From NCBI RefSeq assembly GCF_007859865.1, contig NZ_SJPI01000002.1, positions 1,570,721-1,634,720 on the forward strand: a stretch of 64,000 nt of DNA, read 5' to 3'. Positions 31,787 to 40,830 of this stretch are shown one piece after another. How positions within the stretch are numbered: the first letter of the stretch is position 1; each line of letters starts with the position of its first letter. The notes beneath the pieces are model-generated. The model saw only the letters and a list, made by a program, of their open reading frames with translations, did not search any database and was not told where the DNA came from. This DNA comes from Rubripirellula amarantea (GTDB taxonomy: Bacteria > Planctomycetota > Planctomycetia > Pirellulales > Pirellulaceae). The translations under genes were made by a program, and so were the position numbers.

Positions 31787-34439
31787 ATCTGCTTGCAACC
31801 CTTCGGTCAGCAACCGCAGCTTATTGACGCTGCTGCCGTTTGTACTGGGGCCGACTTTTGTTGTCGTGCTGCTCGGCGGCACGTTATTCGACGGCGATGC
31901 GGGACACCGCGAACAGCTCGCCTTTCGCGACGTCTTTCATTTTTACACACCCCTGTATCAGTATCTTGCCGATCGCAATTCCGGCGAGATCATTCCGCTT
32001 TGGAATCCGCTTTGCCAGACCGGGATGCCGTTGATTGGCGAAACGACGACCGCAGTTCTCTATCCCATTCGATACGCGGTTTCCTCCATCGCGTGGTACG
32101 TGACACTGCATTTGATTTGGGCCTCGATCACCGCGGCGTTGGCGACTCGATGGATCGGTTGCTCGTGGCGAGGCCAAACCATTGCCTCACTGATCTATCC
32201 GCTTTCAGGCAGCGTTTATTTCCTGCACACCAATCCACCCTTCTTGGTCAGCGCATCATGGCTTCCGTTGGCGATGGTTAGTTTGATCGGAACAACGAAG
32301 CTGACTTGGCCAAGGCGGATTGCCCTGGCCGCCATATCGCTGGCCATGATGGTGCTCGGTGGCGACCCACAAACAGCGCTGCACTGCGTACTGGTCTCTG
32401 CTGTCGTACTAGTCATCCCTGTTGCTCTTTTTCGATCACAAGATAGCCGCGTCGAACTTGCCACGATCGGGTGTGCGGCGCTGCTATCGGGATTGATCGC
32501 GGCACCGCAAATAGCGGCCTCGCTTTCATGGAGTGGCCAGAGTGACCGAGTTCACATCGTTCACGAAGAGCCGACTTGGTTTTCGCCGCCGATTACTGGT
32601 GGCAACAAGCAGGCCGCGATGGAGTACTCGGTTGCGCCGTGGCACTTTGCTGAACTACTCACTCCATCGGCTTGGGGTTCGCTCATCCCAGTGAACCAAC
32701 GGATCAGTGCGTTGATTCCCGGTGACGGTCGAATGTGGACTCCCACCTTGTTCATGGGAATGACAGTGGTCTGGATGATCCTCGATCGAACTTGGCTTTG
32801 CCTTCGTCGCCGATCAACACCGATCACTCGCAGGCTGGCACGTTCGAATCGCTGGATCGCCATCGCGGCAGTTTCTGGCTTCGCTGCGATGGGCCATTTC
32901 GGATTGGTTTGGTGGCTGCAATCGCTAACCGGACAATTCGATTCACTCGATTCCGCCGCGCTAGGTCCCTACTGGCTGCTGTACCACGGCTTGCCTGGCT
33001 ATGAGGCATTTCGATATCCAGCAAAGTGGCTCCCCATGTTCGCACTTGGCTTGACGATGGCGACCGCAATATGGGTCGATCGCCGAGCATATCGCCGATC
33101 GGCCGCGCGAATGCTTGTGATCGCGATAACCCTAGCCGCACTCTGGTCGGCAACCTATTTCTTCGATCAATCGTTAGTTAACAATGCTGGAACCATCAGC
33201 GACCCATACTGGGGACCGCTGCATGTGGCCGTTGGCCTGGGCGAGATCCGTTTGTCGATCGCACTGTCCATCGTTGCCGCAGTAGGCTTTTCTGTTGCAG
33301 CGTGGTTCAAGCCAACACGTCGCAGCATGACATGGGCCCCTGGCATTCTGATCGGCATCACAGCGGTTCAGTTGGCTTGGTCGGCGAGCCAAATCACCTA
33401 TGTCGCGTTTAGGCATCCGATTGCACTGCCACCTTTGTCCGCTGATCAATCGCTTGCTTTGACCCCAAGTCAGCCAACCGGGGATACGCCGATATCAACA
33501 AGTCCCCAATCAAACAACCAAAAACCAAACAGCCAAGTATCAAATTGGGCGGCATCACACACCAATGAGAGTCCGTTTCGTTGGATGCGGGTTCAGCTTA
33601 ACGGCGGGTGGCCAAAAACTTGGGCGACGAGCTCGTCGACGTATCGTCTAGACGAAGTCAGCTCGGCGGAACGGATGAGTCGCTTTGGACGCTGGCACAT
33701 GGTCGATAACGATGCGGTGTTCAACAATTTTGTGTCGATTGGCAGCGAACGTCAAAGCGAGTTCTGGAAAGCGATTCGCGAACTTGAGCTTCAATACGGC
33801 GGCACACTACCGGATGAATCCTGGCGATACATCCGTCGTTGGTTGGCGATTGACGGAGTGATTGAGCAATCTGATCGAGGAATCGCGACCACAAACGTTG
33901 ATCCGATTCAGCAACCGATCGAAGTGGTGACTCACTGGCGCACCCTAGAAGATCGCGAACCGACCGCAGAGGAAATTGCAACAAGAATTCGTGAGGTGAT
34001 CGCTGGCAATCATGCTGGACCGCTCGTCTACAGCGATGTTAGTGACAAGCCAGCTAGTTCGGTTTCCCCCGCCCACCAAGCAGCCCCCAACAACCGGTTG
34101 GAACGACCGCAGTTTCGAATCATATCGTCGAATGAGCAGCGACTTGAACTTGAGGTGGAAGCTAGTGCAACGTCACGCTTGATTCGACCGGTTTACCAAG
34201 ACGGTCATTGGGTCGCCTCCATCCGAGACCTCGATCTACCCGAAGCCGAACCAGAACGTTTGGCCATCGAGCCCACTGACTTCTTAAAGCAATCCGTCGC
34301 TGTTCCACCCGGAAGATGGAACGTCCGTTTTGAGTATCGACCTTGGTGGTTAGCACCGACCATCGCCATCAGTTTGATGGGCATTTGCGTCGCGGTGGGA
34401 CTGATCTTTAGGAAGCCGGCGTTTGCAGGATCGCGATAA
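31722..34439 (+). CDS. Large polytopic membrane protein, YfhO/GT-C-like
   Basis: 905 residues if it starts at TTG 31722; no ATG occurs before the first helices, so the start is uncertain (another TTG lies at about 31824). The first loop reads RDVFHFYTPLYQYLADRNSGEIIPLWNPLCQTGMPLIGE, a pattern typical of YfhO-type proteins with a GT-C glycosyltransferase-like fold: Arg-Asp after helix 1 and PLWNP before helix 2. About twelve helices follow to roughly residue 560. A soluble stretch of about 290 residues and a last helix (LAPTIAISLMGICVAVGLIF) end the protein. It may transfer sugars from polyprenyl carriers, but the substrate is unknown. Its end overlaps the convergent RluA gene by 32 bp. Confidence 0.72.
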   Translation: MDEPTRCEPNPDSASSRPRRRKSACNPSVSNRSLLTLLPFVLGPTFVVVLLGGTLFDGDAGHREQLAFRDVFHFYTPLYQYLADRNSGEIIPLWNPLCQTGMPLIGETTTAVLYPIRYAVSSIAWYVTLHLIWASITAALATRWIGCSWRGQTIASLIYPLSGSVYFLHTNPPFLVSASWLPLAMVSLIGTTKLTWPRRIALAAISLAMMVLGGDPQTALHCVLVSAVVLVIPVALFRSQDSRVELATIGCAALLSGLIAAPQIAASLSWSGQSDRVHIVHEEPTWFSPPITGGNKQAAMEYSVAPWHFAELLTPSAWGSLIPVNQRISALIPGDGRMWTPTLFMGMTVVWMILDRTWLCLRRRSTPITRRLARSNRWIAIAAVSGFAAMGHFGLVWWLQSLTGQFDSLDSAALGPYWLLYHGLPGYEAFRYPAKWLPMFALGLTMATAIWVDRRAYRRSAARMLVIAITLAALWSATYFFDQSLVNNAGTISDPYWGPLHVAVGLGEIRLSIALSIVAAVGFSVAAWFKPTRRSMTWAPGILIGITAVQLAWSASQITYVAFRHPIALPPLSADQSLALTPSQPTGDTPISTSPQSNNQKPNSQVSNWAASHTNESPFRWMRVQLNGGWPKTWATSSSTYRLDEVSSAERMSRFGRWHMVDNDAVFNNFVSIGSERQSEFWKAIRELELQYGGTLPDESWRYIRRWLAIDGVIEQSDRGIATTNVDPIQQPIEVVTHWRTLEDREPTAEEIATRIREVIAGNHAGPLVYSDVSDKPASSVSPAHQAAPNNRLERPQFRIISSNEQRLELEVEASATSRLIRPVYQDGHWVASIRDLDLPEAEPERLAIEPTDFLKQSVAVPPGRWNVRFEYRPWWLAPTIAISLMGICVAVGLIFRKPAFAGSR

Positions 34440-35442
34440 CACGGGCGATGTCTTGGGCAATTGGTGCTTCGAACGTCATCCGTTCACCCGATTGCGGATG
34501 CGTGATCGTCAACCGTCGGGCGTGCAGTGCCTGACGATCCAAGACGATGGGCTCACCGGGCTTCCGAGGCAATCCGCGCAACATCGATTCGGTCACTTCC
34601 GCATGACCGGCGTACAAACGATCGCAGATGATCGGCGATCCGATGTGCGCCAAGTGGACACGCAATTGATGAGTGCGACCGGTCTTTGGCTTCAAACGAA
34701 CCTGAGTAAACCGGCCGTGCCTCGATATCACTTCATAGAACGTTGACGCCGGACGACTCGTTTCGTGGTCCTCACGAATTGCTTGTTTGTCCCGCTGATA
34801 CGGATGTCGGCCGATGGGTGCTTCGATCAGGTCACGATCGCGATCGATGGGGGCACCGGTGATCGCAAAGTATTCTTTTTCGACCAAGCGATCATGAAAT
34901 TGTTGGGACAGGTGCGTGTGAGCCGCGTTGGTCTTGGCGATCACAATCACACCGCTGGTGTCACGATCGAGACGATGCACGATTCCCGGCCGAGATGGTC
35001 CGCCGACATCGGAAAGATTCTGAAAGCGGTAGGCCAGCGCGCTGGTCAACGTACCGCTCCAGTTACCTCGAGCCGGGTGCACTACCATTCCCGCGGACTT
35101 GTTCACGACGACGATTGAATCATCTTCGTGCAACACATCGATCACGATGTTCTCAGGAACCGTATCGTCGGGCGGCAATTCAGGAAGCTCAAAACGAACC
35201 TTCTGGCCCGCCTTTAACTTTAAGCTGGGGCGAACGACCTTGCCGTCAACCTCCGCGGCGCCTTCCTGCACCGCGGCGCGTATCTGAGTCCGCGAATAGC
35301 CATCGCACAACTGACATAAGAAAAAGTCGAGACGCATCCCGCGAGATTCTTCCGGCACGACGAAGTCACGAATCACTTCGCCTTCGTCCGGATCGCCCGA
35401 CGAGTCACCGGCATCCGATTCGGGCGCGTTGTCGTTACTCAC
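34408..35442 (-). CDS. RluA family 23S rRNA pseudouridine synthase
   Basis: 344 residues from GTG 35442. An acidic N-terminal tail precedes an S4 RNA-binding domain at about 30-95 (MRLDFFLCQLCDGYSRTQIRAAVQEGAAEVDGK type pattern). The catalytic domain shows the family signature HRLDRDTSGVIVIAKT, with the nucleophile Asp, then RTHQLRVHLAHIGSPIICD. This is the RluD/YlyB type that isomerises uridines in 23S rRNA. The start overlaps the stop of the upstream TPR gene by 8 bp, so they share a transcript. The exact target uridine cannot be read from sequence. Confidence 0.92.
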   Translation of the reverse strand: MSNDNAPESDAGDSSGDPDEGEVIRDFVVPEESRGMRLDFFLCQLCDGYSRTQIRAAVQEGAAEVDGKVVRPSLKLKAGQKVRFELPELPPDDTVPENIVIDVLHEDDSIVVVNKSAGMVVHPARGNWSGTLTSALAYRFQNLSDVGGPSRPGIVHRLDRDTSGVIVIAKTNAAHTHLSQQFHDRLVEKEYFAITGAPIDRDRDLIEAPIGRHPYQRDKQAIREDHETSRPASTFYEVISRHGRFTQVRLKPKTGRTHQLRVHLAHIGSPIICDRLYAGHAEVTESMLRGLPRKPGEPIVLDRQALHARRLTITHPQSGERMTFEAPIAQDIARVIAILQTPAS

Positions 35443-36313
35443 TCGCTGATTCAGCGGCGGCTGTCTCTGGTTTGGTCTCAGTTGCTGGTTCGGCTTCGGC
35501 TTCCATTTCTGGCTCGGCCGTTACTTCCGGAGTCGTTGGCTCGCCAGACTCATCACTCGGCAAGTCCATTTCGGATTCCTTGTCCATCACGTCCGAGTCT
35601 TCGCCGCCGGGCAGGTCCAGTTCAGGAAGGTCGAGACTAAGATCGGGCAGGTCAGGAAGCTCGTTGGCGTCCGGCAACGATGGAGGCAAAGAAGGTTCCG
35701 CAGGTGAGAAATCCTGATCCGCAAACCAAGCCAAGAATTGCTTAGTATCGGCTTTCGCGAGACTATCGATTCGACTTTGAGCCTTTTCGATCATCGCTTC
35801 AGATTCGCCGATCGCAATCGTTTTCTTGTACTGTTCAACCGCTTCGTCCAATTCGCCGAGCGATTCGGCGGTACGGGCTAGGCCAAAGTGAGCACGCGAA
35901 AGCAGCAACGGGTCACTGGCGTTAACGAGTGAGTTTGAAAATGCGTTGCGAGCATCGCCGAGCAACTGAGCAGCGTTCTCGCGATCTTTGTAAAGCGCAT
36001 CAATGCCTTGTGCCAAATATTCGTTCCCCTGATACACGCGAGCCCAATTGCCAGCGATGGTTCCGGGGTAGGTGTCACTAACGGTCGCCAACACTTCGGG
36101 GTCACCCGAGTCGGCGGCTTGAATCAGTTCAAGCGTTGCATCGCTACGCTGCTCGGTTTGCTGGGTGCTGTAGAACAACCAAGCAATGCCCGCAATGAAC
36201 AAGGCACCCACGACAACCGCGATCAGCTTTGAATAGGGCTCGATCGATTGGTTAATCCGGCCAATATGGACGGCCAATTCGTTTTCTTGCAGTTCGTGAC
36301 GACGATCGTTCAT
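35435..36313 (-). CDS. YfgM-like membrane-anchored TPR protein
   Basis: 292 residues from ATG 36313; the upstream extension to 36403 adds a Pro-rich stretch with no clear role. The N-terminus (ELQENELAVHIGRINQSIEPYSK) resembles the cytosolic tail of YfgM-type proteins. One membrane helix, LIAVVVGALFIAGIAWLFY, is at about 30-48. Tetratricopeptide-like helices follow, for example SDATLELIQAADSGDPEVL and AHFGLARTAESLGELDEAVEQYKKTIAIG. The last 60 residues are a highly acidic tail rich in Asp, Glu, Pro and Leu. YfgM associates with the SecYEG translocon and chaperones in other bacteria; a similar role here is plausible. The acidic tail is unusual. It is transcribed with the pseudouridine synthase gene. 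Confidence 0.8.
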   Translation of the reverse strand: MNDRRHELQENELAVHIGRINQSIEPYSKLIAVVVGALFIAGIAWLFYSTQQTEQRSDATLELIQAADSGDPEVLATVSDTYPGTIAGNWARVYQGNEYLAQGIDALYKDRENAAQLLGDARNAFSNSLVNASDPLLLSRAHFGLARTAESLGELDEAVEQYKKTIAIGESEAMIEKAQSRIDSLAKADTKQFLAWFADQDFSPAEPSLPPSLPDANELPDLPDLSLDLPELDLPGGEDSDVMDKESEMDLPSDESGEPTTPEVTAEPEMEAEAEPATETKPETAAAESASE

Positions 36314-36533
36314 GGGAGTCGGTGACGCTGGAGAGGGGAAAACAAAGCCAGCAATGACCGGCAGAGGTTCGGAAATATAGAAGCCACCTGAGTTTAGCGT
36401 CAAGACAGTCTATCGCTTCAAGGGAACCTTCAATCACCTGCTGGCGTCGGCCTGCTGTCTTAAGCGGCTAACTTAAGCAGTTGTCTTGAGCTGGCCGCAT
36501 CAGGAACCCGCTTTCATCGCGAAGCAGTCCCAA

Positions 36534-36563
36534 GGATCGCGGATTGCAGGATCGCGGATTGCG
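36534..36563. repeat. Two-copy 15-bp tandem repeat
   Basis: GGATCGCGGATTGCA is followed directly by the same sequence with one change at the last base. It lies in the 290-bp spacer between the TPR gene start and the DUF2237 gene end. Confidence 0.75.
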
Positions 36564-36603
36564 GAACCTGGATGCGACGCACTCACTTTTGGATGCACTC
36601 AGG

Positions 36604-36966
36604 CTATAGCTCGACCGCGTGTTCCTGTAATTCCTCGAGCGACGCAAATTCAAGCGAAGAGATGTGGCAAGACTCAAGAATGACGGGTGGAGCCATTCCC
36701 GCATCGTAAGCTTCTTTCCACCTCGCCGCACATAAACACCAACGATCACCGGGAACGAGCCCCGGAAACCGGTACATCGGCATGGGAGTCGTCAAGTCGT
36801 TGCCCCGAGCCTTGCTGAAGTCCAAAAACTCTGCCGTCACCTGGCAGCAAATAACGTGCAAACCTGCGTCTTCGCCGCCTGTATTACAACATCCATCGCG
36901 AAAGAAGCCCGTCATGGGGTTGGTGCTGCAAGATTGCAGATCACTTCCAAGCACATTTTTTGCCAT
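36604..36966 (-). CDS. DUF2237 family protein
   Basis: 120 residues that match DUF2237 over their whole length: NVLGSDLQSCSTNPMTGFFRDGCCNTG, then GLHVICCQVTAEFLDFSKARGNDLTTP, then FPGLVPGDRWCLCAARW and the C-terminal APPVILESCH. The family is common in bacteria and eukaryotic algae and has no known activity. Its many conserved Cys residues may bind a metal or be redox active; that is inference. No signal peptide is visible. The gene is monocistronic as far as the sequence shows. Confidence 0.92.
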   Translation of the reverse strand: MAKNVLGSDLQSCSTNPMTGFFRDGCCNTGGEDAGLHVICCQVTAEFLDFSKARGNDLTTPMPMYRFPGLVPGDRWCLCAARWKEAYDAGMAPPVILESCHISSLEFASLEELQEHAVEL

Positions 36967-37347
36967 CGCCTATGCCTTCCGCCAAGTCAGATCAAGAAAT
37001 CCAAATTCATTGCAATCAAGCTGATCGATCAGACATCCCAGGGCAAGGGTGGGAGGCCTAGGAGAGCTAGCGAACAAAAATCGAATGCGCAGCCATCAAG
37101 CGGTAAGCCTGAGTCTTGTTTAAGCCAGTAGGGCCAAGCTAGTAGGACCAAGCCAGCAGAGCCAAGCTAGCACGACCAGGATTCCGCCAAGCAAAGGTAG
37201 ACAAAGGCGAAAACGGGGAAGCGGGGACGCGAGATACCGGCAAAGCGGGGATCGAGAAGTGCCGCTGGGGGCGATGATGAACATTGAGGTGACACGCTAT
37301 ACTTCGTTCAATTCCCCCTAAGCCTCGAGAATTCGGACCAACCCGAC
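36967..37347. other. Divergent spacer between DUF2237 and the helicase gene
   Basis: About 380 bp that should hold the promoters of both neighbours. It contains the 14-bp tandem repeat array at 37122-37177. No gene is supported. Confidence 0.5.
37122..37177. repeat. Tandem repeat, four 14-bp units
   Basis: Four exact-length 14-bp units start at 37122, 37136, 37150 and 37164; consensus AAGCYAGYAGRRCC. Units 1 and 3 carry CC at positions 4-5, units 2 and 4 carry CT, as if a 28-bp pair had been duplicated. The array lies about 170 bp upstream of the helicase start. Confidence 0.9.
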
Positions 37348-39774
37348 ATGGATGCGATCTTCCAAGACTTGACGGATGCCCAGCGAGAAGCCGTGACGCA
37401 CGTGGACGGGCCGCTGCTGATCTTGGCTGGCCCTGGGTCGGGAAAGACTCGGGTGGTGACACATCGAATCGCTCACATGCTGGCCAACGGAGTTCGTCCC
37501 TGGCAAATCGCAGCCTTGACGTTCACCAACAAAGCCGCTGAAGAAATGCGGTCGCGAGTCGACGCGCTCGCTCCTGGGCAACCGGTTTGGATGGGAACCT
37601 TTCACCGGTTTTGCGCTCAATTGCTGCGACGCTACGGTGGCATGGTCGGACTGAGCGAGAACTACTCGATCTATGACATGTCCGATGCCAAGCAAGCGAT
37701 GAAACGAGCCATCGCGGCGGCGGACGTATCGACGACTCATGCGTCACCCGAGCAAATCGCGGCGGCAATCAGCCGATCCAAGAATCGTTTGATCACGCCC
37801 GAGATGATGGAAGGCCATTCGTTAACACCGGGCGATACCATCGCGGCGAAGGTCTACCCGGTTTATCAGCAACAACTATTGACCGCCAACGCCGTCGACT
37901 TCGACGACTTATTGCTTCACATCGCGCGACTGATTCGCGAAAACCCCGAAGTACGAGCAGAACTCGACGCCAAGTTCAAATACATCCTGGTTGACGAATA
38001 CCAGGACACCAACCTGGCCCAATACGCGATCGTACGCGCCCTTTCGATCGACAATCCCAATCTTGCGGTTACCGGCGACCCCGATCAATCCATTTACGGA
38101 TGGCGTGGTGCCGACCTGAACAACATCCTTGACTTTGAAAAGGACTATCCGAGCGTCAAAACAGTTCGATTGGAAAAGAACTATCGCAGCACACCCAATG
38201 TGTTGCGAGTAGCCGATCAACTGATTCGTCACAATCAAAAACGCAAACAAAAAGACCTGTTCACCGATAACCCCGAAGGCGACCCCGTCGTGCTTCGAAT
38301 TTTCGAGGACGGCTATAAAGAGGCCGATGGAATTGCTGACGAGATCGCCGCCGCGATCTCAACCGAAGGTCTTAAGCCAAGCGATTTCGCCGTCTTTTGC
38401 CGCATGAACGCGTTGACCCGTTCGCTTGAACACGCCTTCCGTGCTCGCGCGCTGCCGTACCAAATCGTCAACGGCGTCGAGTTTTATCAACGTCGCGAAA
38501 TCAAGGATTTGTTGGCCTATCTGCACTTGGTCAACAACCCGAATCACGATGTCGCGTTCCAACGAGTCGTTAACGTTCCTACGCGTGGAGTAGGTGCGAA
38601 GACGATCGAGAAGATTCGTGCTCATGCCGATTATCATCGCATCCCCATGCTCGAAGCAGCCCGACATGCGTCGTCGATCGAAGGGTTGGCCAAACGATCG
38701 GCATCTGCAGTTACGAAATTCGTTTCGATATACGATCGCTTGTGCATTAAAGCGACCGCGACCTTGGAAGATCTGATCCGCTACTTGATTGAAGAAATTG
38801 GCTACGAAGCCTATCTCGAAAAGTCGATGGTGGAACAGCAGGACAGCAACCCGATGGCGAACGTTGACGAATTCGTTACCGCAGCGGTGGAGTTTGACCG
38901 CCGACATCCCGAAGACGGATCGCTTGATGCGTTCTTGGAACAAGTAGCACTGGTGGCCGATACCGACGCGTTGGATGGATCGACCGACCGCGTGACCCTG
39001 ATGACGCTTCACGCCGCCAAGGGCCTGGAATTTCCATGCGTGTACATCATCGGCGTTGAAGACGACCTGATACCGCATTCAAGATCCAAGAGCACCGAAC
39101 AAGAATTCGAAGAGGAGCGTCGCTTATTGTTCGTCGGCATCACGCGGGCTGAACAACGATTGCAGTTGAGCCTATGTAAGCGACGGGCGGTGCGAGGCGA
39201 TATTCGGCCGGTAATTCCGAGCCCCTTTCTTAACGAACTTCCGCTCGAGGACATCAAGCGGATCGAAAGCGCAGTCGAACGCAATTGGTTCGATGAGGAA
39301 TTCGACCAAAGCTACCCTGATTCGTGGGACCTGCCTGACTTGAGCGATAGCGATGGCGCGGATTCCGATCTCGGCGATATCGACCAGGCTGGTTCAGCCG
39401 CTCACCGTAAGGGTTCCGGATCGATCGGCGACGACACTGATTTTGTCAGCGAGATGCCGACCCTGATGAACGTCGTCGATGAAGCCGCACAAGTTCCTGC
39501 TCCGCCGACCTCAGCGTCCTCGGTATCATCCAAGCCCAAGAAGAAGATGATTCTGAGCGGCCTGAAGACAGGGGCGGATATGCTTTCCGGTGGTGCAACG
39601 CCGTTGACGGCCTATCGCGAGGGAGTCCAGGTGCGGCACGGCGAACATGGCGAAGGCACGATAATCGCGGTCACCGGCCGCGGCCCCAAGCGAACTGCCA
39701 AGGTCCAATTTGATGATGGGGAACACAGCTTTCGTTTGGCTTACGCCAAGCTTGAATTGGTCGATTCGCCCTAA
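37348..39774 (+). CDS. uvrD: UvrD/PcrA-type superfamily 1A DNA helicase
   Basis: 808 residues with the complete set of helicase motifs. Walker A is GPGSGKT at 28-34, motif II is VDEYQDTN, motif III is GDPDQSIYGWRGAD, motif IV is LEKNYRSTPN, motif V is MTLHAAKGLEFPCVY, and motif VI is LLFVGITRAEQRL. After the core is an acidic linker (DLSDSDGADSDLGDID) and a C-terminal Tudor-like domain, VRHGEHGEGTIIAVTG followed by KVQFDDGEHSFRLAYAKLELV, as in PcrA and UvrD that bind RNA polymerase. It unwinds DNA 3' to 5' in repair and in clearing stalled polymerases. UvrD and PcrA cannot be separated from sequence alone; the symbol is used for the family. Confidence 0.95.
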   Translation: MDAIFQDLTDAQREAVTHVDGPLLILAGPGSGKTRVVTHRIAHMLANGVRPWQIAALTFTNKAAEEMRSRVDALAPGQPVWMGTFHRFCAQLLRRYGGMVGLSENYSIYDMSDAKQAMKRAIAAADVSTTHASPEQIAAAISRSKNRLITPEMMEGHSLTPGDTIAAKVYPVYQQQLLTANAVDFDDLLLHIARLIRENPEVRAELDAKFKYILVDEYQDTNLAQYAIVRALSIDNPNLAVTGDPDQSIYGWRGADLNNILDFEKDYPSVKTVRLEKNYRSTPNVLRVADQLIRHNQKRKQKDLFTDNPEGDPVVLRIFEDGYKEADGIADEIAAAISTEGLKPSDFAVFCRMNALTRSLEHAFRARALPYQIVNGVEFYQRREIKDLLAYLHLVNNPNHDVAFQRVVNVPTRGVGAKTIEKIRAHADYHRIPMLEAARHASSIEGLAKRSASAVTKFVSIYDRLCIKATATLEDLIRYLIEEIGYEAYLEKSMVEQQDSNPMANVDEFVTAAVEFDRRHPEDGSLDAFLEQVALVADTDALDGSTDRVTLMTLHAAKGLEFPCVYIIGVEDDLIPHSRSKSTEQEFEEERRLLFVGITRAEQRLQLSLCKRRAVRGDIRPVIPSPFLNELPLEDIKRIESAVERNWFDEEFDQSYPDSWDLPDLSDSDGADSDLGDIDQAGSAAHRKGSGSIGDDTDFVSEMPTLMNVVDEAAQVPAPPTSASSVSSKPKKKMILSGLKTGADMLSGGATPLTAYREGVQVRHGEHGEGTIIAVTGRGPKRTAKVQFDDGEHSFRLAYAKLELVDSP

Positions 39775-40040
39775 CGCTGTGCCGGTGGCACGCCGATACA
39801 GCTTGAATTCCCGTCGAATCCGGCCTCAAGCGGGAAATTACGATGCAGAAAGTACCGCGGAAGCGGGTCCGTTCCCACTTCCCATTGCCAGGACGTTGCT
39901 GTATCCTCTGCGACTCGACAAATCCAGATCCGACAACTTTTCCACGCTAAAGCGGTGTCGAAAGGCCTGTCGAAGACTTCGGCGAGTGATCTGCCGGACG
40001 CACCTCATAGTCACCCTACGGACAGAAAGCGTAGATAATC

Positions 40041-40262
40041 ATGGCAAGCAAAGCCAAGAAAACAAAGATCAAGACTCACAAGGGAACCAAGAAGCGGATC
40101 CGTCTGAGTGCAACTGGCAAGGCCATGCACCGCAGCAGCGGAACCAGTCACTTGGCTCAAGCAGTCTCAGCTAAGCGTCGGCGAAACCTTCGTGGTACCA
40201 CCGCGATGGCTACCTGCATGGAACCAACCGTTCATGCTTCGCTTAACGGCCACAGCTACTAA
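40041..40262 (+). CDS. rpmI: 50S ribosomal protein L35
   Basis: 73 residues. It has the L35 pattern KKTKIKTHKGTKKRIRLSATGKAMHRSSGTSH and is rich in Lys and Arg as expected for a small 23S rRNA-binding protein; the end (SAKRRRNLRGTTAM) also fits. It is slightly longer than the usual 64-66 residues. Genes for L20 and PheS follow on the same strand, the common order; infC, which often precedes rpmI, is not present immediately upstream, where the helicase gene ends 266 bp earlier. Confidence 0.95.
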   Translation: MASKAKKTKIKTHKGTKKRIRLSATGKAMHRSSGTSHLAQAVSAKRRRNLRGTTAMATCMEPTVHASLNGHSY

Positions 40263-40267
40263 TTTCA

Positions 40268-40285
40268 ACGGTCGCCATTGACCGT
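40268..40285 (+). other. Small hairpin in the rpmI-rplT spacer
   Basis: ACGGTC and GACCGT pair across a 6-base loop, starting 5 bp after the rpmI stop. There is no following T run, so it is not a good terminator. It could mark RNA processing or stabilise the rpmI message. Confidence 0.3.
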
Positions 40286-40458
40286 CGATGTCGCTGAAAC
40301 AGGCGACTCACACTTTCACTATTTTTCCAACAACGATTTTTGAATTCGAAGCGATTGGGCAAAACTTCGGCACCCTTGAAGTAATTCTTCATCCGTGGTG
40401 GCCGGGGCCTGAATCGGTCAAACGCAAAAACCAAAGCAATCTCTAAGGAACCACTGTC

Positions 40459-40824
40459 ATGCGGACTACTACCGGATCAACTCGGCATAAGGCAAAGAAG
40501 CGTCTTTTCAAGCGAGCCAAGGGCTACAACGGCGGCCGCGGTAAGCTGATCCGCAGCGTCAAAGAAACGTTGCTTCGCAGTGGTGCGTACGCCTTCCGCG
40601 ATCGTCGCGTTCGCAAACGTGATTTCCGCAAGCTTTGGATCATTCGTATCAACGCTGCCGTTCGCCAACACGACCTGCGTTACAGCGAATTCATCTACGG
40701 CCTGAAACTGGCCAACATCGAGATGGACCGTAAGACTCTGTCCGAGATGGCTATTCACGACGAAGCTGGCTTCAAAGATGTCTGCGATAAGGTCAAAGAA
40801 GCTCTCGCCTCGAAAGCTGCTTAA
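40459..40824 (+). CDS. rplT: 50S ribosomal protein L20
   Basis: 121 residues. It matches L20 throughout: [60 protein letters not shown], then [25 protein letters not shown]. An AAGGA sequence ten bases before the ATG is a good ribosome-binding site. L20 is an early assembly protein of the large subunit and represses its own operon in several bacteria. Here 196 bp separate it from rpmI, an unusually wide gap. pheS starts 6 bp after its stop. Confidence 0.96.
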   Translation: MRTTTGSTRHKAKKRLFKRAKGYNGGRGKLIRSVKETLLRSGAYAFRDRRVRKRDFRKLWIIRINAAVRQHDLRYSEFIYGLKLANIEMDRKTLSEMAIHDEAGFKDVCDKVKEALASKAA

Positions 40825-40830
40825 CCATCC

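Noticed and set aside
34995-35717. 240-codon plus-strand frame over the RluA and TPR genes
   Set aside because: Antisense shadow; Arg/Ser-rich low-complexity translation.
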